A stretch of 20,450 nt of DNA. Origin: a virus. The position numbers and the translations under genes were made by a program. Below are positions 1 through 8,678 of the stretch, piece by piece. Positions within the stretch are counted from its first letter, which is position 1. The number at the start of each line of letters is the position of its first letter. Where the stretch lies: IMG/VR virus record IMGVR_UViG_3300006802_000778, positions 1 to 20,450 of that record; one strand, 5' to 3'. Under the pieces are notes generated by a model, which was not told the origin of the DNA, did no database searches, and worked only from the letters and a program-made list of their open reading frames with translations.

Positions 1-2922
1 CAGCCGGACCTTGCCCTTGGGGCGAACGTTGGGCTCACGGCTGGCAACGCAACTCTGACGCTTACGGGTAATGCCCCTAGTGTTGTGGCGAGCGCCAACA
101 TTGAGCTTGCAACCTCCTCTGCCTCGCTAACACTTACGGGGTACACTCCGTCCGTCGCGTCTGTCGTTCCGGCTCCGGCGTCAAACGTATTTGCGGAACC
201 GTCAAGCGCATTGCTTACGGCGGTTGGCTACGCACCACAGGTAGCCTTTGATAACAACGTCACGCTGTCCCCGTATGTCGCAGACCTGACGCTATCCGGC
301 TATGTGCCCACGGTAGACATCAGCACCGGCATCGGGTCTTCTGTTATCCTGACCCCGGCGGAAGCTAGCCTGTCGGTTACAGGGTACACGCCGTCTGTTG
401 GTATTGGCGCAAACGTTTCACTTAGCACCGGCAACGCATCTCTGACGCTTACGGCGTATGCGCCCACCGTAAGTGCAACCGCTTCTGTTGGCGTAACACC
501 GTCCACAGCTTCTCTTGCGGTTACGGGTTACGCCCCCACGGCAACGGCAAGCGCAAACGTTTGGTTAACGCCGTCTGCCGCCTCTTTGTCAATTACGGCG
601 TACGGCCCCGTTGTATCATACTCCAGCGGCTATGAGTCGCTGTACCCGGATGCAATCATTTCGCAGACCGGATCAACGGGTGCGTACACGGACATTGACG
701 ATGATCCAGACAGCCCAGACGGACTATGGCTGACCACCACGGCGCAGAACGGTACGCTTCGTGTGTCGTTCCCAACGCCGTCCGCAAATCTGCGTACCGG
801 AGCTGGGCTCCAGCAGTTCCGGGTTTATGTGCGGAAGGTGGACAACACCGACACCCCGTCCTCCGGTGGTGGTGATCCTACACTAAAGATCTCCGTTCGT
901 GAGACGGGTGGCAGCTCAGACCTTGCTGCTGGGTCCACCGATATCATCTCCAGCACTACCGGCGTTGTTGCCACGTTTGACTGGAACGCATCAGTACTTG
1001 CTAGTATTGATGGATCCGGCGTTGAGTGTTACTGCGTCACAACGGGCGACGGCGTAGGCGAGACTGATGAGCGCCGTGTCCAGATTGGCGCGGTGGAGTG
1101 GGTTGCGGCAACCGTTACCACCACGACGGTCCAGCCTTACGGTGGCTCTCTCACCCTGACGGGCTACGCCCCGACGGTAGACGCTTCTACAAGCGCAGCG
1201 GTAACGCCATCCACCGCATCCCTGACGGTCACCGGCTACGCACCGTCCGTAACGGCGTCCGCAAATACGGCACTTGCACCATTTGCCGCTGTCCTGTCGC
1301 TTCGTGCTGGGCAAAACATCTTCCAACGTTCGGAAGAGTTTACCAACACTTACTGGGGAAAGCGGACCGGCGTTGTCCTGACCGCAAACAGCATTGCGGC
1401 ACCCGACGGGGTTGTCAGCGCAACCAAACTTGCCACGGACTCAGCGGGTGGCACGGCAGAGCAGACAATCTACCGTTCTCCTCCTGCCACAACGTTTAGC
1501 CCCTACACTTTTAGTGTATACGCAAAGGCAGACCAAACCAGTCTTCTCTGCGTTGGGAACACGGGGTACGGTTCTCCTGACGGGTGGACATACTTCGACT
1601 TAAGTGCTGGAACCGTTGCACAAGCGGACAGCGAACACACGGCGTCTATCGTTGACGTTGGCAACGGGGGGTATCGCTGCGTCATCTCAACAACGCTTAC
1701 GACGGACAGTTCTGGGTTCTGGCTGTTTGGACTTGCGTCTGGCGTTGGGACGCCAACCGTCACAAGAGACGGCAACTCGTCTGTTTATGTCTGGGGTGCC
1801 CAGCTACAGGATGGGTTGAGCGTTGGTGCGTACAACAAGACCACCACCGCAGCAATCACGTTTATCCCAACTATTGCGGCGACCACCAACGCAGCCGTTA
1901 CCCCGTCTACGGCAAGCCTTGTTGCCACGGGCTACGCGCCGTCGATTGCGGCCAACGACAGCGTAACCCTTGTACCGTCTAGCGCGGTCCTGACGTTTGC
2001 CAGCTACGCCCCGACGCTCCTGCTTGGTGTCAACACCTACGCCTACCCGTCTACGGCCACGCTGTCGCTGGTTTCCGGCCACAACATCCTGCCCTATTCG
2101 CAGGAGATCGGTAGCTGGACCAGTCTGGGTACGTCTACCGTCACCGCAGATGCTGCCACCGCACCAGACGGAACCTTTACCGCCGATATCGTCAACTCGC
2201 GTGGCGGTGTTTACACTTGGCAAAAGACGCCGTACCAGCAAGTTACGGGTACCCTTGGTGGCGATTACGTCGTCAGCGGGTATTTCAAGTACACAACGGG
2301 TGGCGCATGGCCCGCAGCACAGTATGCGTTCCTCGCTTTCTGGGACGGTAATACGGCGTATGCGTGGTCATATTTCGACATACTAAACGGTACATTCCCG
2401 TTTGACTGGTTTGGTTCCGGTGGTGGCAGTGTTACTCCTTTTGGCTACGTTTCGGAAGACGACACCACCATTGAGGATGTTGGTGACGGCTGGTACCGCT
2501 GCACCCTGCGGGTTAGGCACACCGTTACCTACCCGCTCCCAACTACGGCATACGTAGTAATCGGCGGCGACTCAAACACCAGCGGTTATGGCACCTCTAG
2601 CTCTAGTCGCAGCGTTTTGGCTTGGGGTGTTCAGGTTAGCTGTGAGAGCCGTAATACGGGCGGTACCGTCGCTGCGCCGCAGTACATTGCGACGACCTCC
2701 TCTATTGTTGACTATAGACCGTCTGTTTCGTCTCAATACATTGTAGCTCCGTCGTCAGCCGAATTGCTATTGGTTGGCGTTGAGCCGTTTATTGTAAACT
2801 CTGGTGTTGTAGATTCTATCTCGCCACGCGATGAAAGAAACGCCAACGAGATTGTAACCGCACAGAAAGCCAACCACATTGTAGTAACAAGAACTGCCAA
2901 CCGCCGACAAGGAACAGTTTAA
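1..2922 (+). CDS. Tail-fibre-like beta-repeat protein with inserted lectin-like domains (5'-partial)
   Basis: The frame is open from the first base of the window, so the start lies further left; the in-frame GTG at 85 sits inside a repeat and is not a convincing start. The visible 973 residues contain about 14 copies of a 22-25-residue beta repeat whose core reads like TPSTASLTVTGYAPTV. Three larger domains interrupt the array. The first (about nt 625-1119) begins at YESLYPDA. The second (about nt 1312-1848) starts NIFQRSEEF and ends VYVWGAQLQDG. The third (about nt 2080-2709) starts NILPYSQEI and contains VLAWGVQVS. The last two have the N-L-x-x-S-E-x-F ... W-G-A-Q-L-E pattern common in phage receptor-binding and head-fibre lectin-like domains. 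Inferred role: virion surface adhesion. The stop overlaps the next ATG by one base (TAATG). The family is recognised by pattern only, and a head fibre or other decoration protein is possible. Confidence 0.7.
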   Translation, partial: QPDLALGANVGLTAGNATLTLTGNAPSVVASANIELATSSASLTLTGYTPSVASVVPAPASNVFAEPSSALLTAVGYAPQVAFDNNVTLSPYVADLTLSGYVPTVDISTGIGSSVILTPAEASLSVTGYTPSVGIGANVSLSTGNASLTLTAYAPTVSATASVGVTPSTASLAVTGYAPTATASANVWLTPSAASLSITAYGPVVSYSSGYESLYPDAIISQTGSTGAYTDIDDDPDSPDGLWLTTTAQNGTLRVSFPTPSANLRTGAGLQQFRVYVRKVDNTDTPSSGGGDPTLKISVRETGGSSDLAAGSTDIISSTTGVVATFDWNASVLASIDGSGVECYCVTTGDGVGETDERRVQIGAVEWVAATVTTTTVQPYGGSLTLTGYAPTVDASTSAAVTPSTASLTVTGYAPSVTASANTALAPFAAVLSLRAGQNIFQRSEEFTNTYWGKRTGVVLTANSIAAPDGVVSATKLATDSAGGTAEQTIYRSPPATTFSPYTFSVYAKADQTSLLCVGNTGYGSPDGWTYFDLSAGTVAQADSEHTASIVDVGNGGYRCVISTTLTTDSSGFWLFGLASGVGTPTVTRDGNSSVYVWGAQLQDGLSVGAYNKTTTAAITFIPTIAATTNAAVTPSTASLVATGYAPSIAANDSVTLVPSSAVLTFASYAPTLLLGVNTYAYPSTATLSLVSGHNILPYSQEIGSWTSLGTSTVTADAATAPDGTFTADIVNSRGGVYTWQKTPYQQVTGTLGGDYVVSGYFKYTTGGAWPAAQYAFLAFWDGNTAYAWSYFDILNGTFPFDWFGSGGGSVTPFGYVSEDDTTIEDVGDGWYRCTLRVRHTVTYPLPTTAYVVIGGDSNTSGYGTSSSSRSVLAWGVQVSCESRNTGGTVAAPQYIATTSSIVDYRPSVSSQYIVAPSSAELLLVGVEPFIVNSGVVDSISPRDERNANEIVTAQKANHIVVTRTANRRQGTV

Positions 2923-3287
2923 TGTCTAGAGGAAATCGTCAAGCAGAAGACCAGTTCTACGAAAAGCGGCGAGCCGAAACGCGCAACTATACGCTAGACT
3001 GGTCGCGGGAACTGGATACGGGTGAAGCGTTGAGCGGAAACCCCACCGTCACCGTTGTAAAAATGACGGGCCAGACCGCCACAGATGCCTCAAGCGAACT
3101 AAACATCAGCAACCAAACTACATCTGGCACTAAGTCCGTGTGGACGTTTGGCGCAGCAACGACTGGTGAACAAGACGAGGACGATGTTTACTACGTTATC
3201 GTAAAACAATCAACAGACGCATCACATACATTTGAGTCTATTCACCGGCTATATATTTATGAGTTCGGTGATAGTACGGCACCATGA
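2922..3287 (+). CDS. Small Ig-like structural protein, Gp77-like fibre/tail adaptor candidate
   Basis: 121 aa, starting in a TAATG overlap with the fibre gene. The N-terminal 25 residues are charged and followed by RNYTLDWSREL, then beta-rich sequence (PTVTVVKM, ELNISNQTT, VYYVIVKQ) ending IHRLYIYEF. The pattern of an early YxxDW motif followed by an Ig/BACON-like sandwich is typical of small phage proteins next to tail fibres, annotated in some phages as Gp77-like or fibre-tail adaptor proteins. Role inferred from pattern and position: it probably links the fibre to the tail or decorates the virion. No catalytic motif is visible. Confidence 0.5.
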   Translation: MSRGNRQAEDQFYEKRRAETRNYTLDWSRELDTGEALSGNPTVTVVKMTGQTATDASSELNISNQTTSGTKSVWTFGAATTGEQDEDDVYYVIVKQSTDASHTFESIHRLYIYEFGDSTAP

Positions 3288-3637
3288 TTACAGATAAACG
3301 CCTAGCGGACTTACAAAGTGCCTTGACTAAGAGCGGTAGCACTCACGACATTGATGATGTCTTGACCAATGTTATGAGCGGTCACGCCCAACTCTGGGAA
3401 ACCGACACCGCAACAGTCGTTACACAGATTGTACAGCATCCAAACTATCGCAGTTTTAATGTTTGGTTGGCTGGCGGCGATCTCACGGGTGTCCTAAGCC
3501 TTCTAGAGGAAGGCGAGGAATACGCAAAAGCCAACGGCTGTTCGACCATGGAGGTCACAGGCCGACGGGGCTGGAAGCGAATCCTCGCGCCTCACGGTTT
3601 CCACGAAGAAGCTGTCGTGCTTCACAAGGAGTTATAA
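3284..3637 (+). CDS. GNAT-like acyltransferase of the phage structural module
   Basis: 117 aa. The ATG overlaps the stop of the preceding gene (ATGATTACA at 3284, TGA at 3285-3287). The order is typical of short phage GNAT-like proteins: N-terminal helix MITDKRLADLQSAL, LWETDTATVVTQIVQHP, the strand RSFNVWLAGGDL, a helix LLEEGEEYAKANGC, then TMEVTGRRGWKRILAPHGF and the final strand AVVLHKEL. The GRRGW turn and the G-F-x-E-E-A-V-V end match the acetyl-CoA-binding part of the fold. Such proteins recur in podovirus genomes between fibre and internal-protein genes. Whether it is catalytically active and what it modifies are unknown. The stop overlaps the next ATG (TAATG). Confidence 0.6.
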   Translation: MITDKRLADLQSALTKSGSTHDIDDVLTNVMSGHAQLWETDTATVVTQIVQHPNYRSFNVWLAGGDLTGVLSLLEEGEEYAKANGCSTMEVTGRRGWKRILAPHGFHEEAVVLHKEL

Positions 3638-4380
3638 TGGGCAAGTCAACCACTTCGCAGACCCTCAAAGCCGACCCGGCGCTTCGTAGCCGTGGTCTAG
3701 GAATGTACGATGCTGCTTCTGGGTACGGCGGCAGCGGATCCTCCTACGCCCCCCAGTACGGCGGTTTCTTGGGTAGTGCCGTTGGGAAGCTTGGTTTGGG
3801 CGGTGGCGGCTACGGCGGTGGCGTTCCCCCGGTCTCTACGGAACTCACGCAGGACGAGCAGTTGGCCCGTGAGGGGTTCCGCTCCATGTCCGATATGCCC
3901 GGATACTTCAGCCAGAACATTGGGGCGTACATGAACCCCTCTACTGGCGAAGTGATTGATTCAACCATCGCGGACCTCAACCGCGCCAGACAGATGGCAA
4001 ACGTTGACGCTGCCGGGTACGCCACTAGGGCTGGTGCCTTTGGTGGAGATCGCGCTGCCATACTAGAGGCAGAAAACAACCGGAACTACCTTGAATCTGC
4101 CGCACGGTCTGCCGCGCAACTGAGGTCAGCCGGGTTCGATCAGGCTAGCCGCAACCTCTATCAGGGACTGGGGCTGCAAACCGGTGCATACGGCAACCTT
4201 GCCAGCCTTGGCGCTATGGAGCGGCAGATCCCCATGCAGTATTACGACTTCCTGAGCGGCCTACTGAGCCGTGTACCGGGCAACACCACGGAGACAATGA
4301 CGGAAAACGGTAGCCTACTTGGTGGGCTTGCCGGTCTAGCCGGTACGCTTGGTGGGGCATACATTGGGAGAAAGCGATGA
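3637..4380 (+). CDS. Putative internal virion / DNA-ejection-module protein (247 aa)
   Basis: The chosen start is the ATG at 3637, which overlaps the previous stop (TAATG) and is preceded by AAGGAG; a longer frame from 3463 runs through the acyltransferase gene and is rejected. The N-terminus is Gly/Ser/Tyr-rich. It is followed by the block IGAYMNPSTGEVIDSTIADL (about residues 90-110), then AGAFGGDRAAILEAENNR and AARSAAQLRSAGFDQA, and a glycine-rich hydrophobic tail (GGLAGLAGTLGGAYIG). The YMNP...DxTxADLxR...AGAFGGxR...E pattern is a recurrent podovirus protein upstream of the internal-protein genes, usually unnamed or called a DNA-transfer/ejection protein. It overlaps the next gene by 4 nt (ATGA). 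Role inferred. Confidence 0.5.
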   Translation: MGKSTTSQTLKADPALRSRGLGMYDAASGYGGSGSSYAPQYGGFLGSAVGKLGLGGGGYGGGVPPVSTELTQDEQLAREGFRSMSDMPGYFSQNIGAYMNPSTGEVIDSTIADLNRARQMANVDAAGYATRAGAFGGDRAAILEAENNRNYLESAARSAAQLRSAGFDQASRNLYQGLGLQTGAYGNLASLGAMERQIPMQYYDFLSGLLSRVPGNTTETMTENGSLLGGLAGLAGTLGGAYIGRKR

Positions 4381-5624
4381 TGAGCCCTAAGTATCCATTC
4401 CAAGTTTCTAGGATGGTTGGTGGCGCTCTTCCACGGATCGGTCAGGCCGTACTGCAACAGCAGCCTCAGCCCCAGATCCAGCAGCCCCAGTCGATGGGGG
4501 GGCGCATCCAAGGTATTCTTAGCACCCTACTGGGGGCACAGAATAGGTCAGAACTTAGCAAGGGTCTGCTTGACTTTGGCTCCCGCATGATGGCTGCGAG
4601 TGCCCCCGGTGGTGCTGGCAGCTTTCTGGGCGCTCTGGGTCAGTCGCTTCCCGCCACCCGTCAGACGCTTGAGGGGCAGCGCGATCAACAGATGATGCTG
4701 GACGCGCTCCCGGAGGAGTTCAGGAAGTTCGGACTCGCTGGCGCACAGATGTATATGAATATGCTGGGTACCCAAACACCTATGGGCGGTAGCGTTTATG
4801 GTACTGGCGGGTGGTCTACCCCATCCCCACTTCCGCCGGAGTCGCCGGATTACGTTGATCCGGGTAGGTTTTTCCAGCAGTCAATGGCAACGCATGACAT
4901 TCCGACCATGGAGACATACTTCGGTCTGGACCCAGAAACACAGGCCAGTATATCGAACTTTGCGGTGTTGTTGGAGCAGCGCATGGAGTCCGCAAGGAAT
5001 GCGGGTACTAATCCAAGACTTGATGCTATTACAAAGCTCGACGCCGACAAGCTTGGCGAACTCCGCTCCGCTGCGCAGGGCGCACAAAATCAGGAGCCAA
5101 TGCTAGAGGCAATGGAGTATTACGCATCCAACCCGGAGATTTACCAAGGTCAGTTTGCGGATTTCAAGCTTTCTGCGGTTAAGCTGGGTCAGGCGCTTGG
5201 TCTGCCGGTTGACGAGAACACGGGACAGGCGGAAGCGTTCAGGCAACTTAGTTCTGAGCTTGCGCTCTACTACCGGAACCCAGAAAGCGGCTTTGGTATG
5301 CCCGGTTCGCTGTCTCTGGGAGAACTGGCGTTCCTAGAGGCAATGGTTCCGGGTATCAAAAACACTCAGGCCGGTAACCTTGCCATGGTCCGGTTCTTAC
5401 GTGCGGTTAATCGCAGAAAGGTGCTCTTGGCTCAGGCGGCACAACGGCACTTTGTAAACGGCGGCTCACTTAACGATACTGGGTGGTATGAAGTTGCGCG
5501 ACAGATCTCCAGAGAAAACCCAATAATTGATGGGGTTAATTTCGACGAATGGGAGTCTGGTCGTGGAAAAGCACCAGATTGGGCAGAGGCGGCGGTGAAC
5601 GACACCTCTTCAATTCGCGAATAA
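4377..5624 (+). CDS. Putative internal virion protein (415 aa)
   Basis: Starts in an ATGATGA overlap with the previous stop. Residues 25-45 are Gln/Pro-rich (QQQPQPQIQQPQ). They are followed by a helix with LLDFGSRMMAASAPG and FLGALGQSLPATRQTLEGQ, then a mostly helical, soluble body. The FGxxMMAAS-x-PG...FLGALGQ element recurs in the second protein of podovirus internal-protein modules. There is no signal peptide, nuclease or lytic-transglycosylase motif that I can see. It lies between two proteins of the same module and is translationally coupled to both, so a role inside the capsid or in genome ejection is inferred from context. The stop overlaps the next ATG (TAATG). Confidence 0.45.
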   Translation: MMSPKYPFQVSRMVGGALPRIGQAVLQQQPQPQIQQPQSMGGRIQGILSTLLGAQNRSELSKGLLDFGSRMMAASAPGGAGSFLGALGQSLPATRQTLEGQRDQQMMLDALPEEFRKFGLAGAQMYMNMLGTQTPMGGSVYGTGGWSTPSPLPPESPDYVDPGRFFQQSMATHDIPTMETYFGLDPETQASISNFAVLLEQRMESARNAGTNPRLDAITKLDADKLGELRSAAQGAQNQEPMLEAMEYYASNPEIYQGQFADFKLSAVKLGQALGLPVDENTGQAEAFRQLSSELALYYRNPESGFGMPGSLSLGELAFLEAMVPGIKNTQAGNLAMVRFLRAVNRRKVLLAQAAQRHFVNGGSLNDTGWYEVARQISRENPIIDGVNFDEWESGRGKAPDWAEAAVNDTSSIRE

Positions 5625-7447
5625 TGGACCCCGAACTTCAAAAACAGCGCGGTATTGTAAGCACAATGAAGGCACAGGGGCGCAGCTACGACGCCATTGT
5701 GCAGTATCTACGCACACAGGGGTACGAGTCCGTGGATGCGTGGAATGAGGCGGTTGACAGGGCCGACGCAGCGGTGGCACAACCTGAGCGTCAGCCCCCA
5801 CAGCGCCAACCGGGCATGACTGGAATGGCGGCGTTCGGCGCGGACCCGAACTACTTCAATGCGCTTTCCGGTGCAACGAGGGACGTTGTTCGTGAGATGG
5901 CCCAGCCCGTCACGCTTGGATACGCAGACGAGTTGGAAGCAAGGGCAAGGGGTATTCCGTATGAGCAGATTGCCGCAGAACGTGCCGCTGTCCCGACGCC
6001 AGTCCGGGTAGCAGCGCAAGCGCCCGGAATGGTTTTGGCGGGCTTGGGAAGTGGTGCGCTTACACGGGCTGCTATTCCCGCTGCCGCTTCTGGACTGCGA
6101 AGCACCGCTACCGCGCTGGGTTTGGCTGGTGCGGAGGGGTACCTTTACGGCACGGGCGCGGCAGATCCCGGTCAGCGGATGGAGGGTGGCAAGACCGGCG
6201 GGTTGACGGCTTTGGCCTTTGGTACACCGTTGGTTGGCCTTGGGCACCTTGGACAATACATCGGTAAGCAACGGGATATCGCAAAGGGTCTCATTGACGC
6301 CCCGGATTTTCTTGCCAACGAAGTTGGTATTACGCCAACGATGTTTGCGCCAGAGGCGGGGATGACCCTTGCGGAGACTATGGGTCCTCGTTTTGGCGGC
6401 TCGCTTCTCAGATCGGCTACGTCGGGCATTGATAATCCTCAACGGCTTAAAGATGTTGAGAGCTTTCTTGTAAGCCGCCAGAGAGGCGTCCCAGCTAGGC
6501 TGGGGCAAGCTGCGGACGTCCTGCTACCGGGTACTAGTGCCGGGAACAGGACTGGCCCTGCTCAGGCAATGTACAAAACGCTGGATCCGCAGGAAGTGCC
6601 GGAAAACGTACTGGACGCCCTCATGGGCGTGGAGAGGTTGACCGAAACCTCTGGGATCGGCACCGGCATGGCGTCAAGGCATGGCGCAAAGCTTGGCGGC
6701 TATCAGCTACCAAACAGGGCGGTAGAGATTGGCCGTGATACCGGCGGCGTTTGGCAGCAGCCACGGTCTGCGACATGGGAACAGGCCATGGAGACGCAAA
6801 GAGGTATTAAAGAGATGACGCCACCATTGCCGCTGCAAAAGGCCAACACGGCTCTTCGTGAGGCAATGATTGAGGCGTCTCCGGTATATGCAGAAGCGAA
6901 CGAACTGTACCGCATTGGCAAGACCGTGGAACTTGTTGACAATGCGATCAATAAGGGCAACGCCGGTAAGGTGATTTCTGCGCTTCGTGCGCCACAGATT
7001 AGTCAAAGGATTGCGGCTGACTTTGGTGAGGAAGCTGCGGCTGGCTTTGCAAAGCTCTTGAATGACGGAGAGACAATCTACGATGTGTCCAAGCGCGGAC
7101 TACAGGGCGTAGAAACTGCCGGTGGTGCCATGACTGGTCGCGTGTACGACCAGATGAAGGGACTGTTCACGCAGGGGCTGACGGCAGTTGCGTACGCGCT
7201 CAACAAGATGTTTGGTGCGTCTGCGCGGACGATGATTCAGGCCAACCTCAGCGGTAGTGCTGGTGGGCGACGGCTGGCCAATGAGTTGATTGACATCCTC
7301 AACATGGAGTCTACTGCTGCTCAAGGTCTTCTAAGAGAGGCCAGCGAAATACCCGGAAAGATTGCAAAGGCCAACGCATTCAGGTCTGGCCTCTTGGCTA
7401 GTGTTGGTGGGCAACTTGGATCTAAGGGACTTCTTGGAGGGCGGTAA
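5624..7447 (+). CDS. Large putative internal virion / ejection protein (607 aa)
   Basis: The start is the ATG at 5624 in a TAATG overlap with the previous stop; an in-frame extension from 5549 lies inside the previous gene and is rejected. The N-terminus (MDPELQKQRGIVSTMKAQG) is helical. Residues about 75-110 read like VREMAQPVTLGYADELEAR, with PYEQIAAERAA shortly after. Residues about 130-185 are Ala/Gly-rich and mildly hydrophobic (MVLAGLGSGALTRAAIPAAA, GLAGAEGYLYGTGAA). The order G-x-x-DEhEA ... PGxxLA-G-G ... A-x-G-x-L-Y-G-x-G is common to large podovirus proteins believed to form the ejected internal core. The C-terminal third is helical and ends glycine-rich (GGQLGSKGLLGGR). No enzymatic domain is recognised. 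Confidence 0.5.
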   Translation: MDPELQKQRGIVSTMKAQGRSYDAIVQYLRTQGYESVDAWNEAVDRADAAVAQPERQPPQRQPGMTGMAAFGADPNYFNALSGATRDVVREMAQPVTLGYADELEARARGIPYEQIAAERAAVPTPVRVAAQAPGMVLAGLGSGALTRAAIPAAASGLRSTATALGLAGAEGYLYGTGAADPGQRMEGGKTGGLTALAFGTPLVGLGHLGQYIGKQRDIAKGLIDAPDFLANEVGITPTMFAPEAGMTLAETMGPRFGGSLLRSATSGIDNPQRLKDVESFLVSRQRGVPARLGQAADVLLPGTSAGNRTGPAQAMYKTLDPQEVPENVLDALMGVERLTETSGIGTGMASRHGAKLGGYQLPNRAVEIGRDTGGVWQQPRSATWEQAMETQRGIKEMTPPLPLQKANTALREAMIEASPVYAEANELYRIGKTVELVDNAINKGNAGKVISALRAPQISQRIAADFGEEAAAGFAKLLNDGETIYDVSKRGLQGVETAGGAMTGRVYDQMKGLFTQGLTAVAYALNKMFGASARTMIQANLSGSAGGRRLANELIDILNMESTAAQGLLREASEIPGKIAKANAFRSGLLASVGGQLGSKGLLGGR

Positions 7448-7459
7448 CCGCCAAAGGCA

Positions 7460-7768
7460 ATGGTCTTGAGACTACCAACCAAAGAGGGTGCAGAAGTTCA
7501 CTTGGAGCTTCCAAGTGGTTTTGTTGCTGGTGTAATTGGGCTGCTAGGCATTCTTGTCTCGTTTATGTCATGGACAGCCATTGAAGTTGTTCATAACTCG
7601 CGCACAATTATAAACCACGACACTAGACTAAATTACATTGAGGAAAGCCGGTTCACGGAATCTGATTTCCGCAACCAGTCTACTTCTTTTGTTAGTATTC
7701 GTGAATACGAAGCGCTATCGCAACGATTGGATAGGATAGAAGATAAACTTGACCGCGCATTGAGGTAA
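7460..7768 (+). CDS. Single-TM coiled-coil membrane protein, holin-like candidate
   Basis: 102 aa with an ATG at 7460, 12 nt after the previous stop; the A/G-rich CAAAGGCA lies just upstream. A short charged N-terminus is followed by one transmembrane segment (about residues 20-44, FVAGVIGLLGILVSFMSWTA). A soluble, charged C-terminus follows, ending in a heptad-like helix (EYEALSQRLDRIEDKLDRAL). One TM plus a coiled coil fits several small phage lysis or membrane-anchoring proteins, and the next gene also encodes a tiny membrane protein. The holin role is inference from size, topology and position. A membrane-docked accessory virion protein is an alternative. Confidence 0.45.
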   Translation: MVLRLPTKEGAEVHLELPSGFVAGVIGLLGILVSFMSWTAIEVVHNSRTIINHDTRLNYIEESRFTESDFRNQSTSFVSIREYEALSQRLDRIEDKLDRALR

Positions 7769-7772
7769 CGCC

Positions 7773-7943
7773 GTGCCCGATCAATCACCTCTTTTCCACA
7801 AGCCGTGGGGCTGGCCGGAAATGCTAGTCATCCTTGTGTCGCTTGTGTTGGTTGATTTCTTTACGGAGAGGCCTCTGCTGCCGTTTTTTTCCGGCTATAT
7901 TGACGCAGTAAGAGATCTTGTTCTAACGCTAATCTCACGTTAG
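7773..7943 (+). CDS. Tiny membrane protein (56 aa, GTG start)
   Basis: GTG at 7773 preceded by GAGG at 7762-7765 with 7-nt spacing; the SD lies inside the last codons of the preceding gene. The reading frame runs 56 codons to TAG at 7941. The product starts PDQSPLFHKPWGWPEM, has one hydrophobic segment (about residues 17-29, MLVILVSLVLVDF), and ends with the amphipathic stretch YIDAVRDLVLTLIS. It fills the otherwise empty gap between two genes and is probably real. It has no recognisable family. It could be a lysis-cassette partner (holin/antiholin or pinholin-like) of the preceding membrane protein; that is inference only. Confidence 0.55.
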   Translation: MPDQSPLFHKPWGWPEMLVILVSLVLVDFFTERPLLPFFSGYIDAVRDLVLTLISR

Positions 7944-7952
7944 GCAGACTAA

Positions 7953-8678
7953 GTGAACCATACTTGGTGGGTATCCAACCCGGGACCCGATAAGCCGTGG
8001 TGGACCCGTGGTAGCACGGCCCCCGTTGTGCCAGCGAGAGACCGTGATCGGGTGATTCCGCGCACCCCCGTGGCTGAGGCTATGTACTCCGGTGACCCAT
8101 CCCGGTTGCTTGATCTCGCCAAGAGCGCCGCTGGGCTGGCCGTGGATTTTTCCCCGCTTGGTGACGCGAAAGCTCTCCTGTGGGACGCGCCCAGAGAGTT
8201 TGTTAGCGGACATCCGGGCATGGGCTTGCTTGCGCTTGCGTCTGCCGTCCCCGGCATCCCCGGACTGCCACGGATTATCCTCGCTAACCCTTCATCTGTG
8301 CCTCGTCTTTCGTCTGAGACGTTTAGGGGCGTGACCGGAAACAAGGATCACATAACAATGGTGGAGAGGGGCACAATTCCCACGGATGCGCTTGCTGATC
8401 TGCGTGGAGCCAAAGGTGAGGTGCGTGGTGCCCACAGAAACAGGCTTGGCGCAGACTGGGACAGTTTCAAGGCAGACATATCAGATCGCGGAATACAGGA
8501 GCCGTTGTTTGTCACCGTTGATTATGACGGGTCTCCACTAATTGCGGAGGGGAACCACAGGCTTGATGCCGCGCTAGAACTTGGACTTGCGGAGGTCCCG
8601 GTGGAGATTAGGTATTTTGGCAATGCTCAAAATCGCGGCACCGTGTTCGACAGGTTCCTAGAATACGGTCGGCGCTAA
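7953..8678 (+). CDS. ParB-like domain protein at the end of the virion operon
   Basis: 241 aa with a GTG start at 7953 and a weak TAGG SD in the preceding stop region. Residues 1-40 are basic and Trp/Pro-rich. Residues 60-107 (LAVDFSPLGDAKALLWDAP, then AVPGIPGLP) resemble the linker that precedes C-terminal effector domains in polymorphic toxins and some phage structural proteins. Residues 140-225 form a ParB/sulfiredoxin-like fold: a helix with DSFKADISDRGIQEPLFVTV, then PLIAEGNHRLDAALELGL and VPVEIRYF. The GNHR box at 200-203 corresponds to the GERR-type phosphate-binding box of ParB-like nucleotidases/nucleases. The function is unproven: virion-delivered DNA-binding protein, nuclease or toxin-like effector. 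The stop codon interlocks with that of the convergent gene. Confidence 0.55.
   Translation: MNHTWWVSNPGPDKPWWTRGSTAPVVPARDRDRVIPRTPVAEAMYSGDPSRLLDLAKSAAGLAVDFSPLGDAKALLWDAPREFVSGHPGMGLLALASAVPGIPGLPRIILANPSSVPRLSSETFRGVTGNKDHITMVERGTIPTDALADLRGAKGEVRGAHRNRLGADWDSFKADISDRGIQEPLFVTVDYDGSPLIAEGNHRLDAALELGLAEVPVEIRYFGNAQNRGTVFDRFLEYGRR

Noticed and set aside
1804-2241. 145-codon - strand frame within the fibre gene
   Set aside because: Arg/Gly-rich shadow of the repeat-encoding strand with no SD or motif.
3463-3636. N-terminal extension of the 247-aa virion protein
   Set aside because: It runs through the acyltransferase gene in another frame; the ATG at 3637 has an SD and TAATG coupling.
5708-6508. 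Long open frame (266 codons) on the - strand inside the large internal protein gene
   Set aside because: It lies opposite a well-supported coupled gene, has no SD, and its Arg/Ser/His-rich low-complexity product looks like a shadow.
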